Assembly: GCF_003086295.3 (NCBI RefSeq)
Contig: NC_092048.1
Coordinates: 110,128,276-110,192,275 of the forward strand
Length of the DNA stretch: 64,000 nucleotides
Source: Arachis hypogaea
Lineage: Eukaryota > Streptophyta > Magnoliopsida > Fabales > Fabaceae
Direction of reading: 5' to 3'
Position 1 is the first letter of the stretch, and every line of letters starts with the position of its first letter. The notes beneath the pieces are model-generated. The model was not told the DNA's origin. It did no database searches and saw nothing but the letters and a program-made list of their open reading frames with translations. The translations under genes and the position numbers were made by a program. Below are positions 22,465 through 34,481 of this stretch, piece by piece.

Positions 22465-25293
22465 GTGAGCTCAAGTGAAGAAGAGGAAAAGCTCCTAGAT
22501 GTTCTCAGAAAGTACAAGAAAGCAATAGGATGGAGCCTAGCGGATATTGTGGGAATTGACCCCCGCAAGTGCATGCATAGGATATTTCTCCAAGATGGAG
22601 CTAAGCCGGTTAGGCAACCACAAAGGAGGCTCAACCCAACCATCCTCGATGTAGTGAAGAAAGAGGTCACCCGATTACTGGATGCGGATATCATATACCC
22701 AATTTCCGACAGTGAGTGGGTGAGCCCGGTTCAAGTTGTCCCCAAGAAGTCGGGCATCACAACGGTCGAGAAGGACAACGGTGAAATGGTCACTAAAAGA
22801 GTACAAAATGCGTGGCGAGTGTGTATTGACTACAGAAGATTGAACGCCGCCACACGGAAGGACCATTACCCCTTACCCTTCATCGATCAGATGCTAGACC
22901 GCTTGGCAGGTAAATCTCACTACTGCTTTCTTGATGGATTTACTGGCTACTTCCAGATACATATTGCTCCTGAAGATCAGGAGAAGACCACGTTTACTTG
23001 TCCGTTTGGCACCTTTGCCTATAAAAGGATGCCATTTGGACTATGTAACGCACCTGCTACTTTTCAGCGGCGCATGACGAGTGTCTTCTCCAATCTAATG
23101 GAGAATTGCCTGGAAGTCTTTATGGACGACTTCAGCGTTTATGGTACTTCATTCGATTTTTGTTTAGAGAGCTTGGCCAAGGTCCTAGCTAGATGTGTTG
23201 ACACTAACCTTGTCTTAAATTTTGAAAAATGTCACTTTATGGTACAACAAGGTATAGTGTTAGGACATGTAGTATCTCATGAAGGTATTTCTGTAGACCC
23301 GGCCAAGGTCTATGTTATCACCACTTTGCCTCACCCCTTATCCGTGAGGGAGGTCCGCTCGTTTTTGGGACATGCAGGATTTTATAGGTGCTTTATCAAG
23401 GATTTCAGCAAGATTGCTTTGCCATTGTCGCGCCTACTCCAAAAAGATGTGGATTTTGAGTTTGATGGTGAATGTGTAAAAGCTTTTGAAGAGCTAAGGA
23501 GAGTTCTTACCACGGCACCAATTGTGCGAGGCCCCAACTGGACGTTGCCATTTGAGATAATGTGCGATGCATCAAACCATGCTGTGGGTGCCGCGCTTGC
23601 ACAGCGCGATGGTAAACTCTCTTATGTCATTGCTTACTCTTCTAAGACACTAGATGCAGCACAATCCAACTATACCACTACTGCAAAAGAACTCCTAGCT
23701 ATTGTTCATGCTTTAGATAAATTCAGATTTTATTTGCTAGGTTCAAAGATAGTGGTATACATGAATCATGCAGCTTTAAAGTACTTATTGACAAAGAATG
23801 AGTCAAAGCCTAGACTCATACGTTGGATCTTGCTTTTGCAAGAATTCGACATTGAGATTAGGGAGTGGAGTGGATCTCAAAACCTGGTTGCGGATCATTT
23901 AAGCCGCATTGAGAATTTAAAAATTGATCCATTTCTGATCAATGACTCATTCCCATTGGATAGTTTGCATGCTGTGTCAGATAGTTTTTCTTGGTTTGCC
24001 CCAATGGCGAACTACTTGGTTGCAAGAATCTTTCCTCCCAACTTTTTGAAAAACCAAAGGGACAAGTTGAGGAGTGATTCCAAATACTATATTTGGGATG
24101 ACCCTCACTTGTGGAAGAGGGGCGTAGACCAAGTAATTCGAAGATGTGTCCCGGAGTCTGAATTCCAACCAATTCTTGAAGCTTGTCATTCGTCCGAATA
24201 TGGTGGCCATTTTGGCCTACAAAGGACCGCTAAAAAAGTGTTGGATTGTGGATTCTGGTGGCCAACCTTATTCAAGGATGCTAACCGGTTATGTGTGTCT
24301 TGCCATCAGTGTCAGAAGTCAGGAAACGCATCCCAAAGGGATGAAATGCCTCAACAACCTATGTTGTTCTGTGAGATATTTGATGTATGGGGCATTGACT
24401 TTATGGGACCGTTTTCCAACTCTAGTGGGTATCTGTATATTCTGTTAGCAGTTGACTACGTGTCAAAGTGGGTAGAGGCCGTACCTACCAACCTTGACGA
24501 CGCCAATGCCGTTGTTTCTTTCATTAGGAATCACATTGTATGCCGTTATGGGTCGCCACGAGCAATCATGAGCGACCAAGGATCCCACTTTTGTAACAGG
24601 AAGGTAGAAGCATTGCTCAAGTGCTATGGAGTGTCGCATAAGGTTGCTACTGCTTATCATCCGCAAACAAATGGACAAGCGGAAGTGTCCAACCAGGAAA
24701 TCAAGAGAATCTTGGAGAAAGTGGTCAATCCACAAAGAAAGGATTGGAGCCTCCGGTTAGGAGATGCACTATGGGCGTATAGAACGGCCTACAAGACTCC
24801 GATAGGGATGAGTCCTTTCCGGATCATCTACGGTAAGGCGTGCCACCTTCCGGTGGAGATTGAGCATCGAGCCTATTGGGCGGTAAAGCAGTGTAACATG
24901 AATTTAGCCAAGGCGGGTGAAGCTAGGAAGTTACAACTAGAAGAGCTTGAGTGTTTGAGGAACGAGTCATATGAGAATGCCCGAATTTACAAGGAAAATA
25001 TTAAGGCATTTCATGACCATCACATCCGGAAGAAGGACTTTCAAGAAGGTGATGAGGTCTTCCTCTACAACTCAAGGCTCCGATTTATGCCTGGCAAGCT
25101 CCGTTCTAGATGGGAAGGACCTTTCAAGGTGAAGGAGATGAAGCCCTACGGAGTGGTGGAATTGTTTGATCCCAAGAGTGAAGCAACTTTCAAAGTGAAT
25201 TGACATAGAGTGAAAAAGTATCATGGTTGCAAGCCCCCAAGAGAGCTAGAGGTGTACATATTGGAGGATGCACCAAGGAGAGAGGAAGCTTAA
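22465..25293 (+). pseudogene. pol: Element B pol: reverse transcriptase, RNase H, integrase
   Basis: 912 codons are open to a TGA at 25201, and the same frame continues to TAA 25291-25293 (HRVKKYHG to EDAPRREEA). RT (~residues 90-270) has [31 protein letters not shown] and the active site [10 protein letters not shown], the Athila-type FMDD variant. RNase H (~360-480) keeps the [11 protein letters not shown]sp and the [11 protein letters not shown]lu, but the usual TDHAALKYL reads MNHAALKYL, replacing a catalytic Asp. Integrase has an HHCC zinc finger (HSSEYGGHF to CVSCHQC), then [15 protein letters not shown] and [11 protein letters not shown] for the D, D, E triad. The frame enters from upstream without its own ATG. 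Confidence 0.92.
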
Positions 25294-25336
25294 GAAAAGG
25301 ACCGTCCAACTTAAGGACGTTAAAGAAAAGTGCTTA

Positions 25337-25352
25337 GTGGGAGGCACCCCAC
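25337..25352 (+). ncRNA. Stem-loop after pol, element B
   Basis: GTGGG-AGGCAC-CCCAC, 5-bp stem and 6-nt loop, preceded by TCCAACTTAAGGACGTTAAA and AGAAAAGTGCTTA. It sits 44 bp after the end of the pol frame, at the position of similar hairpins in A, C and E. Confidence 0.6.
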
Positions 25353-25534
25353 CATGGTAAGATCTTCTTTGTTTATACCATCTTGTTCGTATCTTTAGTT
25401 TTTTGTGAATTTTGTGATCTTTTGATGATTGATTGAGTGCATAGGAATGCTATCTTTGTTGCTTTTGTTGGATAGGTAGAATGTTCATATAGATAGGATG
25501 TGAAAAAGATAAAGAAAACAAAAATTTTTCTTTG

Positions 25535-26035
25535 AAGAAGGGCACCGACGCGCCAGTGCACAGTGTGCGCGCGCGCCGGTAGCGAAATTCCACTCTAGGG
25601 CCACAAATCCGAGAGTCATGCCCACTTCGTGCCCAACTCGCGCCAGGAACCCACGCGTCCGCGTACATGCCACCTGCGCGCACCCTTGCACATTAACCAC
25701 GCGCGCGCCGATGGAGATATGTGGACTCTCTGGTACAAAAATCAAAGAGTTGTGCCACAATTGGGTCAACCTTGTGCCAAAACTGACGCGTCTGCGTGTT
25801 GTGTGCGTCCACGCCAGTTGCGAAATACCTCAAGCACGCGTCCGCGCAAGGTGCGCGTCCGCGCGCCTGCCTCACTGATTCACTCTGGTACAAAAACCAG
25901 AGACTTGAGCCAACTTTGTGCCACTTCTGTGCCTGAGGCACAACTCCCCTCGCGCGCGCGCACGCGTCCCCTGCTAGCATCCTCACCGACGCGCCAGCGC
26001 ACCTTGCGTGCGCGCGCCAGTTGTGCGAGTCAGTT
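25535..26035 (+). repeat. CGCG motif cluster between pol and ORF3, element B
   Basis: Dense GC-rich stretch of ACGCGTCCGCGT-like and GCGCGCGCC-like motifs between AT-rich flanks. The long ORFs on both strands (25618-26181) are Arg/Ala/His-rich translations of the motif. The same motif class fills part of this element's LTRs. Confidence 0.75.
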
Positions 26036-26931
26036 TTATACTTCGCGCCTTGCCCTGTTTTTCTTTCTCTCAAACCCTTTTCTTTCTTAGTTTCTTTTCC
26101 TTCTCCCTCCATCATCTCCCTTCTCCTCTTCTTCTTCCCTACCCCCACCACTATCTCCGGCCACTCACCGGCGATAACCAACTTTTTCTGGTGGCACTAC
26201 ACCTCTCCCATTTTCTTTCTCATCTTCACAAAAGAAGATTCAACCTTGTTCCTTCGTACTTTTCAAGGTTTCACTTCTTCTACTTCTCTTCTTTATTTTC
26301 TCTTGCATTATTTCCTCTAGTTAGATGCTTCTTATTGTTTTACTTAGTTTCCCTTTTACTTGCATGATGATGTTTCTTGCTTTTTGTTTGCTTACCTTTC
26401 CTTTTTCCTTATTTCTTCATAGATGTTGAATTTGAGCTTAATTTTCGTTAATAGATCTTTTGTCATTATTTTTCTTATCTTTCCCATTGTGTGATGTTTA
26501 TGTGATGATTGATGTTCCATTTTGGGATTTGAATTGGTTTAGTATCTCATAATTGCTCATTGCTTGATTATTGCACACCAAGTGTTCGAGGAAATGCACA
26601 TATACCATTTTGGTTCATTTTAGTCATATATTTTTCAAATTGGTGCTCTCTCCTCATTCACTTACTTTCTCTTAAATGCATTGAGTCTAATTTGTGTGCT
26701 TAAAGTTTATACTTACCAATTAGATATTAATTGAACATGACTTGCTCTTTATTATGGATGCTTGAGACTACTCTTCTCATGCCATTGCATGCTTTACTTC
26801 CTCTTGCATCCCATGCCAAGTGTTGTGACCCTTGCTTTTACATTCATCATGGGCACCACAAGTCACTTGCATGTTTTTTGTCAAATTGATTCTTGGGTTT
26901 AATGTTTTCCTTCCTTCTCTTCCTTTTCAGG
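26036..26931 (+). other. Pyrimidine-rich spacer before ORF3, element B
   Basis: Non-coding, with C/T-rich runs (26040-26300). It ends with a strong splice-acceptor-like sequence: TTCCTTCTCTTCCTTTTCAG at 26911-26930, one base before the ORF3 ATG. Confidence 0.6.
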
Positions 26932-28179
26932 ATGGCCACCAAGAAAGGCAAGGAGATAGCTTCAAGGAAACCGGCCACAAAAAGGGCACCCCAAAAGTCA
27001 AATTCTAAGGCGCGCTCTTCATTAGGAGCCAAACCCCTATCTAAGAAAGGGAAGACACCCGCTCCTTTTGATGAGAATGACAAGGGCAAACCGGCAAAAG
27101 ATTCCTCAAGGTTCCCCAACCGCTTTTGTGAACTTATGTTCCCCTCCATAGCTGTAAGGAACTATCATCCTGCGCATCTACTCGCTCCGCCGGACAAGGT
27201 CGCTCCTTATATTTTGCCCCGCATTGAACAGCGAGGATGGGAGTTTCTTTTGAGGAAACCAAGGGAAATCAACCTCTCTTGGATGGAAGAATTCTACACT
27301 AACTACCATCTTCCCTCTCTTCAATCGGTATACATGCGCCGAAAGTAAGTCTCAGTTTCAGAAAAGGCTATTCAGCAAGTGCTTAATGTCCTACCAGTGC
27401 CAAGTGACATGGATGGCTACCAAGAAGTCTTACGTCAACAAGAGAAGTATGGATTCAATTGGGACTCGATTCTCTGAGTCATTGCTGAGCCAGGGACATT
27501 TTGGACCCAAGGTCGACTCCGAATGAGGCCCAAGAGCATTGACGCTCGCTTCCTCACTGTGGAAGCTAGAGCTTGGGCCCAGATCCTATCTCACTATGTG
27601 CTACCTAGCACCCACAAGTCGTCCCTCACGGCAGACCTTGCCTTGCTTTTTTGGTGTGTTCTCACGGAGAAGCCGGTGAATATTCCGCTTCTTGTCAAGC
27701 AAGCGATGAGTCAAGTTCACGACCGGGGTAATTTGCCATTTCCAGCATTGGTGTATGACTTAGTTGCTGCTACGGGTGTTTCTTGGGAAGCCAAGGACAA
27801 AAAGATCATAGTTCCAGCTAAGGGCGATGTGGTCCCAGGCGGGAAATACCTACACCTTCCCATGAGCAAACCAAGCCTCGACATGGCCCCGCCACTTCTT
27901 TTTTCTTCTAGCTCATCATCACCACTACTGAGATCTACACATCAAAGGATAGAAGATCTTCACTGAAAGCCTGATAGATATGAGCGGCGCAACCACCGCC
28001 GGTACACTTACATCAAGAAGCTTCTGCGTTGTGTTACCCCTAGCATGGAGGAACCCGAAATGTTCACATCCACCTCAAACCCAAGTGATGAGAGCTCTGA
28101 TGATGGAGATAGTGAAGGTTCCGGTCCCGACCGTCCCTTACGTATTATTCGTAGCACGGAGGACTGTGCTAATTTCTAA
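26932..28179 (+). pseudogene. Element B ORF3 (Athila-type extra ORF, sometimes called env-like)
   Basis: ATG 26932 opens MATKKGKEIASRKPATKR, a basic N-terminus. A conserved central part follows (WEFLLRKPREINLSWMEEFY, then ARFLTVEARAWAQILSHYV and LALLFWCVLTEKPVNI), resembling the 'putative plant transposon protein' domain found in Athila ORF3. The C-terminus is acidic (SDESSDDGDSEG) and ends at TAA 28177-28179. Stops at codons 139 (TAA 27346), 182 (TGA 27475) and 345 (TGA 27964) break one otherwise continuous 415-codon frame. I see no signal peptide or membrane segment in this copy, so an envelope role has no direct support. Confidence 0.75.
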
Positions 28180-28190
28180 AGTGTGGGGAG
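28178..28190 (+). repeat. Internal PPT-like copy, element B
   Basis: AAAGTGTGGGGAG overlaps the ORF3 stop. Twelve bases (AAGTGTGGGGAG) are identical to the true PPT at 40249-40260. The next bases differ from the LTR start, so this is not an LTR junction. Confidence 0.6.
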
Positions 28191-29610
28191 GTCGTTCGAC
28201 CGATCTCCATGGGTAACATTCTCTTCCCCTCAATACCCATGGATTTATTTTTTGCTTAGAAGTTAGTATACTGCATGTGTAGTTAGTTTTGCTTGTAAAT
28301 ACCCTTTCATGATAGTTAGTTTCTATAGAGTTACTTGGTCAAAACAATAACTTCCTTTTCAAGAAACTGTGTCCTGGGTGACTTACCAAAATTCTGAAAT
28401 TTTTTTTTTGCAGTAAACTTGCTTTAAGAATGTATTTTGGAACATAGTGATTGAGCTAAGAACACAAGCATGAAAGTTTTGAGCCTATTGCATGGTTACA
28501 TCTTTTAACCATTATTTCCATTCTTGTGTGCATATATCTCTCTCTATGATTGTGATCCTTGCTTTGTCTGATTCTATATGTCCATTGCTTGGTGTATGAA
28601 TGCATTTACATGATTGAGGCTATCATTTCAATAGTCACTTTTCCCAAATGGCCTTAACCCTTTTATCTACCGTTGTTAACCAATTTTGAGCCCATGATAA
28701 ACCCTTTTCTTCTTAAATAGAGCACATAAACAACCATAAGTGAAAAACCATGAATGTCCCTTAATTTGAATCCTTGATTAGCTTAGGTAAGTTAGGATGT
28801 GTGTCATTCAAATAGGAAGGTATACTTGGGAAATTTGGGTAGATATATAGGTGTGTAATTGTAGTGTAATTGAAAAATTCTAGGATTTGGGAATATACTC
28901 ATGTGTTGAATGACGAAACTGTATGCAGTGAAACTTTTGTTCACAAACAAATCCCAAGAAAAAGGGGATAATAATAAAAAAATAATAAAAGAGAGAAAGC
29001 AATGAAAGGGGACAAAGATGCCCCAAGATAAAGTAACAAAAATAATGCATAGGAATGTGAATTGAAAAGAATACATGAGTATGCAAAAAGAGTAAAACTC
29101 AAAGGTAGCTAGGTAATGTATTGTAGTTGTATAGGTTGTTCTATGTGTCTAGTGGATCCTAGGTTGATCAAGGACTCAAATTTTAAGCCCACTTGGCCAT
29201 ATACATCCTTACCTTCGCCCTAGCCCTGTTACAACCCAAGAATAAGACCTCATGATACTTGTAAGCATGCATTAAGTAATTGTCAATTGTTAGATGAAAG
29301 ACAAATCTTGGAAAGCATGATTAGGAGAAGATTGAGTGACGAACCCTATACACTTGAGCGAATAGAGCGGATACACTTCCGGTGAGGGTTCGATGCTCAA
29401 TGCTTGTTCCCGGCTTTCACAAGCGTTCGTTTAGCAAGTCATATGCATTCCATGGTGATGTTCAATTTGGTAGGATTCATGAATCACATACTATTTTCAC
29501 CCTATATGTTCACATGTATTCTTAGAGGATAGATTTACTCTTGACCAAGTAGGTAGATAATTTTACATTAGTTGCATGCATCCATTTAGGTAGTTTGCAT
29601 TTCATAAACC
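28191..29610 (+). other. Element B 3' non-coding region
   Basis: About 1.4 kb without conserved coding content. Short minus-strand ORFs at 28804-29086 are AT-rich chance frames. It ends at the CTTTC target site (29611-29615) used by element T and resumes at 40198. Confidence 0.6.
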
Positions 29611-29615
29611 CTTTC

Positions 29616-30157
29616 TGTTCTGAGGGTTACCTGAAACTGGAGGTCGATCTCGGATGAGATCTTCTGTACTGGTCGGAGATGGCGTGTCCGGCTGGCTGGT
29701 GACGGCCGGAGCTGTTGTGTCCGACTTGTTGGACTTGCTACACTGTTGATCCTTGGCCACCGGAGGGTGGGGATACCTGCAAGAGACTCCGATGCTTAAG
29801 TTAGCACGGGTATTAAGCAGGTTTTTTAGTAGAATCAGAGTATGAGTTATACCTGGGTGCTCTAGTGTATTTATAATGGTGTGACAGTGACCTTTTTAGA
29901 TAAGATAAGTTAGTTATCTTATCTTATCTTTATCTTTTGAGTTGAGGTCAGCTTATCTTCAAGGGAACCGCCCTTATCTCTATAGGCTTGGACGGCCTGT
30001 GGATTTGGGTCGTGTTCCTCTATTTGGGCCCTTTATTGGGCTCTCCTGTTGATTTGCCCGACCTCTTTGAGAAGAGGTCGGGTAGCCTGACCTGAAGAGG
30101 TCGGTCGCTTTGTCGCCAATCATCCCAGGTCGGGTAGCTCGACCCATGGTATGAACA
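29616..30157 (-). repeat. Element T 3' LTR
   Basis: 542 bp. On the plus strand TGTTCTGAGGG to GGTATGAACA. The adjoining internal bases read on the minus strand give AAGCAGGGGCAC, a purine-rich stretch suited as PPT. Confidence 0.9.
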
Positions 30158-31225
30158 GTGCCCCTGCTTGAGCTCGGTCTTTTTGTTGAGGTCGAGTCTT
30201 TGACTTCGGTCCTTCTCTAACGAAGCCGAACTCAAGCATTTTGTCGATTTCTTTCTTTTGTAGAATCTTTTGAATGTAGAATGTTTTCCTCTAAAAGCGC
30301 GCGCTTTTATATCAGCGCTTTGTTCTTGGGAACATGAGAGGGTTTAATGCCTTCATTAATTAGTATTAATTGCCCCGTTTTCTCTTGGCTTTTTATTTTG
30401 AATTTCTCAATCAAAAACGGTTTCTCTTCTTCGCTCTTCTTTGTAACTTCTCCCTTTACTCTCTCATTTTCTGTTTCTTGCCTGGAGTTCGTAGTTCCTT
30501 CCGCAACGTTTGTTCTGCTACTGCTTTCTGTGGAAGAGGGGCGATTTCTAGATTTCTCCTTCCATCTTCGCAGTTTTTCGCTTCGAGGGGTGGCTTTGTT
30601 GCTTCTGCTCTTCAGCTTTCTTTCGAGGTTTTCTTCTATTCTCCAGGTTTGATTTTTCTTCCTCTGTTTCTTTATATGTCTGGTTTTAGAAAGTTTGATT
30701 TTTGCTCCAAGAAAGTTTGGATCTTTCTGCTTTTACTGTGCCTGATTGTTGCGTGTTCCAGAATTTCTTCATTTTTTGTGCGAATCTTTTGCTTTTCTTG
30801 TTGCTGAATCTTTTTTAGGGCTTTTGCATGTTGTCACCATTTCTGCTTGCGCCTTCGATGGTTTTTGCTTGATTCTGAAAAAGGTTGCGTCTTTGATATT
30901 TTTCTGCTTGGCATTTTTGATGTTTGACAATGCTTTTTGCTGATAGACTGTAGAAAGGTAGTGACTTAGATGACTTTGTGTTTTTACTTCCTTTGTTTCA
31001 TTTGAAACCTTTATTTTCTTTGTTTGATGAGTGCCGGGATGTAAACTGTAGAGATTTCCTGAAACCTTGCTTTGTTACTGCCTTCAAAGGATGCCCCAGG
31101 ACTTTGTTTTGAGTCTTGGGTTTTTCCTTTTCTGTTTGTTCATCTGTCGAGTAGTTTCACCCCTCGTCCGGGATGTTTTTTAGTAATCCAATCTTCTTTT
31201 CTTATTGTAGGATTTAGTTGGCCTC
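30158..31225 (+). other. Probable leader of the antisense ORF, element T
   Basis: Pyrimidine-rich sequence with short frames only. A TTTCTTATTGTAG acceptor-like site lies 15 bp before the ATG at 31226, and CTCCAG/GTTTGA near 30640 could be a donor region. This looks like a 5' leader with an intron, but is unproven. Confidence 0.4.
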
Positions 31226-33133
31226 ATGTCTTCTCGTAATAACGTTGTAGAGATGTCTTCCCAGGTTCCTGAGGGCATGGCCGATTGGGTGGACTCAATG
31301 GTTCTTATGTGTGTTTCTTTGGTTGATTCCGAGTTTTGTACACAGCTTAGGCAGTTTCATAGGGTCTGTAGTTATCCTGGTGATGAGAAAAATTATGAAC
31401 TTGTCCCTCCTTCTTCTGAAGAAAGAGTTTGTTTTTCTACTTGGGTTGCCAGAGATCGTCCTTTTTTCTATGCTTATGACTTCTTCTTTGGTCAGCTGGG
31501 TATCACCCTTCCCTTTACTGATTTTGAGACCGACCTATTATGGTTTTGTAATGTTGCTCCCTCTCAACTTCACCCTAATTCCTGGGGTTTCATAAAAATT
31601 TTTCAGTTGTTGCGTCATGGTTTTGGTATTCCTCCCTCGCAATCTCTCTTCTTCTATCTATTTGTCTTGACGAAGCCTGGAGTGGTAAAAAAAGAAGGCA
31701 GCTTGGGTCTCCTTTCGATCTTCCCAGGGAAAGAAGGTCTTTTCCATGTTTGAAGAATCGTTTTGTGATTTTCAAAACTACTTTTTCAAGTTCCGGGCTG
31801 TTGAAGGAGCTCGGCCTTTTTTTCTAGATGAGAATGATGAGCCCGCCTTTCCCTTGGAATGGCAGAAAGATGTGAGAGTGTCCAGATACACGTGGGAAAT
31901 GTTGGATGAGGCTGAGCGGGCTTTTGTGAATGTCTTGGAAGAACACTGGGGTCAACCTCCCTATCTTGATACAAAGAAATTTTTAACCAATCCCTCTCTT
32001 CTTCACACTAAGCTGGGTATTTTGCGTTCCCTTTATTATCTTTTTATATTGCTTGTAAATTCCTTTCTGACTTGCAGCTTAATTTCTTACTGTTGTATTT
32101 TATTTTCAAAGGCAATGACGAATAATCAATCTATGAAGGCTTTTAAAAGAGCACAGAAGGCGAATACTGCCAAAAACATCTCGGCCAAAGCGGCTGGGGA
32201 GGGATCTTCCCAAGTGCGTGTGAAGTCGTCCATGCCGAGTTCTCCTGGGGCGAGGAAGGTGATCCCCACTCCCCGAGTTCGTTTGGCTGATCCTCCCCTG
32301 ACTTCTGTCGCTCCTTCTGGCGTTCCTCCCAATAAGAAACAGAAAACAGCTGAGCCTTTTAACCTTGATGCTCCTGACTTAAATGCAATTGAGTTCGTGG
32401 ATCAGCAAATTGGTCCCTACGGTGCCCTTCCCCTGGATGATGTGTCCATCCTTCGCCATTTGGAATTCATGACCCAAAACAGCATTAAGATGGCGTATAT
32501 GGGAGTTGCTCTGTACCGAACTGCCCAGAATCTTCCTCTCCATGCCACCAAAGAATTTATGGAGGAGGCAAAGCAGGAGTTCGATCGGATAAAGGGCCTT
32601 AAAGAGGAGCTTGAGGTAAAGGTTGCCAAGTTGGAGAAGGATTTGGAGACTGAGAAGGCGAGTTCCCTTTCCCTGGCAGCTTCTGTGAGGCTGGCCGAGG
32701 ATGCGGCTATGATGCATAAGGATAGTTACGTTACGTCTTATCGGAAGGTGATGCGCCTGAGGGGGGAGCTGGAGAGTGCCCGAGAAGATTACTCTGAGCT
32801 TCAAGGTCATCTCGTTGGCAGCGTGACTGCTGTGTACGAGAAACTGAAGGAGCAAGTTCGGGTCATTGCTCCTGAGGCCGACCTTTCCCTCTTCAGCCTG
32901 GATAATATTTTCATGGATGGCAAGATTGTCCCAGATGACGAGGGTGATGATGACGTTGATCCCCCCCTGTGTCCTCTGCCAAGGTGTTGACCTCCTCTGC
33001 TCCTCCGGTTGTGTCTGATCCGGATTGCCAGATTCTGAACCGGGAGGATGGGACTGTAGATGCTGTGCCTATTCAAACTCGCCCTCCTTCTCCTCGTCCT
33101 GATGCTGCCAAGAAGGCTCCTGATGTTTGCTGA
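31226..33133 (+). pseudogene. Element T antisense extra ORF (aORF), broken
   Basis: Opposite in strand to gag-pol. The first frame (31226-31753) has VPEGMADWVDSMV, PPSSEERVCFSTW and WGFIKIFQLLRHGFGIPPS, the order seen in plant 'gag-like/putative transposon' proteins. A 1-bp loss near 31750 shifts to the second frame (31746-32990). A possible intron lies at about 32017-32111 (GTATTTTG to TTTTCAAAG); if removed as such the phase does not fit, so its edges are uncertain. Residues ~285-390 are a coiled coil (FDRIKGLKEELEVKVAKLEK). A C7 run near 32965 shifts again to a TGA at 33131-33133. Function unknown. Confidence 0.65.
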
Positions 33134-33526
33134 TCTCTCTCTGGATATTTATGCAGTTGGCCCGGCTTGTGGGCTCTTAAACTTTGTTTTGCTAATTGCT
33201 GACATTTTCTAGTTGCTTGCATAGCAACTTTTACTTTTGAAAAACAAAAGTAGCTTGCTAGCCTTTTTAGGTAAATTTTGGTGACCTCTGAGGCTTTATA
33301 ACTTTGTAGATTTATCATGCTTTTTTGCGCTTGACTTGGTATCTCTTCTGTTTTCTGAGAGTGTTGGAATCTTGCGGCTTGACCTCTTTGGATTGCTTGG
33401 TACTTTGTAGCTTGGATCCTGTGAGGTTGTGGGTCCAACTTGCTTTTTCGGTTTTCTCGCTCTTGCTTGTATTTTTAGTACTTCATAACCGATTTCTTTG
33501 CGTTGGTCCACTTTCCAGTTATTTTT

Positions 33527-34115
33527 GTAATCCTTTTTTTTGGACCTTTGTCTGGTCTCTTTCAGGGATTACTTTGATAACTTGGTTTTTGTAGGAGGTC
33601 GACTTCTTTGCGTCGTCCTCTTTCTAAGTTATTTTTGTAGTCCTCTTTTTTGGACCTTTGTCAGGTCTCTTTCAGGGATTACTTCTATAACTTGTTTGTA
33701 GGAGGTCGACTTCGTTAGGTCGATCTCTTCTAAGTTATTTTTGTAATCCTCTTTCTTGGATCTTTGTCAGGTCTCTTTCAGGGATTACTTCTATAACTTG
33801 TTTGTAGGAGGTCGACTTCTTTGCGTCGTCCTCTTTCTAAGTTATTTTTGTAGTCCTCTTTTTTGGACCTTTGTCAGGTCTCTTTCAGGGACTACTTCTT
33901 ATAACTTTTCATTTTGGGCTGACTTTGTCATGTCGGGCCCTTCTAAGTTAAAGTAATCCTCTTTAATAGGGTTGGCCAGACCTCTTTCCAGGGTTTACTT
34001 ATAACTTGGGTTGACTTGGTCTGACTTCTTAACGTCGGCCAGTCTTCAAGTTATTATTTAGCAATCCATAAGACCTCGTCAGGTTCTTTTTCGGATCACT
34101 TTCGATAACTTCTTA
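33527..34115 (-). repeat. Tandem repeat, ~106-bp unit, element T
   Basis: Six units begin with GTAATCCTCT-like sequence at 33527, 33637, 33743, 33850, 33953 and 34061 (spacing 103-110 bp). Shared segments include TTGGACCTTTGTCAGGTCTC and GGAGGTCGACTTCTTTGCG. The first four units are closely alike and the last two are diverged. The array lies between integrase and the aORF. Internal tandem repeats at this position are known from Tat-lineage elements. Confidence 0.85.
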
Positions 34116-34481
34116 CATTATTCTGTGTTCATCTTTGCCGATTTGTAGAATGTGGTTGCTATCTTTAGATCGTCTTTTGGGTGAATCGCATTTTCACCTT
34201 TATCGGACGATTGTCTTTATCGTGATCGTGCAGTGAAATTGTTATTCATTTTCTGCCGATCTGTTGCTTTATAATCGGACGATGAATGCTTCAGATTAAT
34301 GCATCTTGAATACTTGTAGAATATCTAAAATATATATTTTATTCAAAGGAAAGTACAAATATATACATGTGGGAATTTTTCATCCCTTTATGTCGAATAG
34401 TGTTTGAGTCTCAACTTGGTGCCTCATTAAAAAACCTTTTAAGGAAAAAGAGTGCATTCAATAGTGAGATCTTTTACTTTT

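Noticed and set aside
25450..26181. Arg/Ala/His-rich ORFs (also 55678-56046, 60634-61031, 53711-54330, 59154-59708)
   Set aside because: They follow the CGCG motif clusters, exist on both strands and have no conserved domain.
26932..28179. Calling ORF3 a true envelope gene
   Set aside because: No signal peptide, membrane segment or cleavage site is visible; only the position after pol and the spliced-RNA possibility resemble env.
33527..34115. CRISPR-like array
   Set aside because: Units of ~106 bp are contiguous with no spacers, and the sequence is inside a plant retrotransposon.
32990..34480. Short minus-strand ORFs in 32379-33511 as extra Tat genes
   Set aside because: They are shadows of the antisense ORF or lie in the tandem repeat and end region, without gag/pol similarity.
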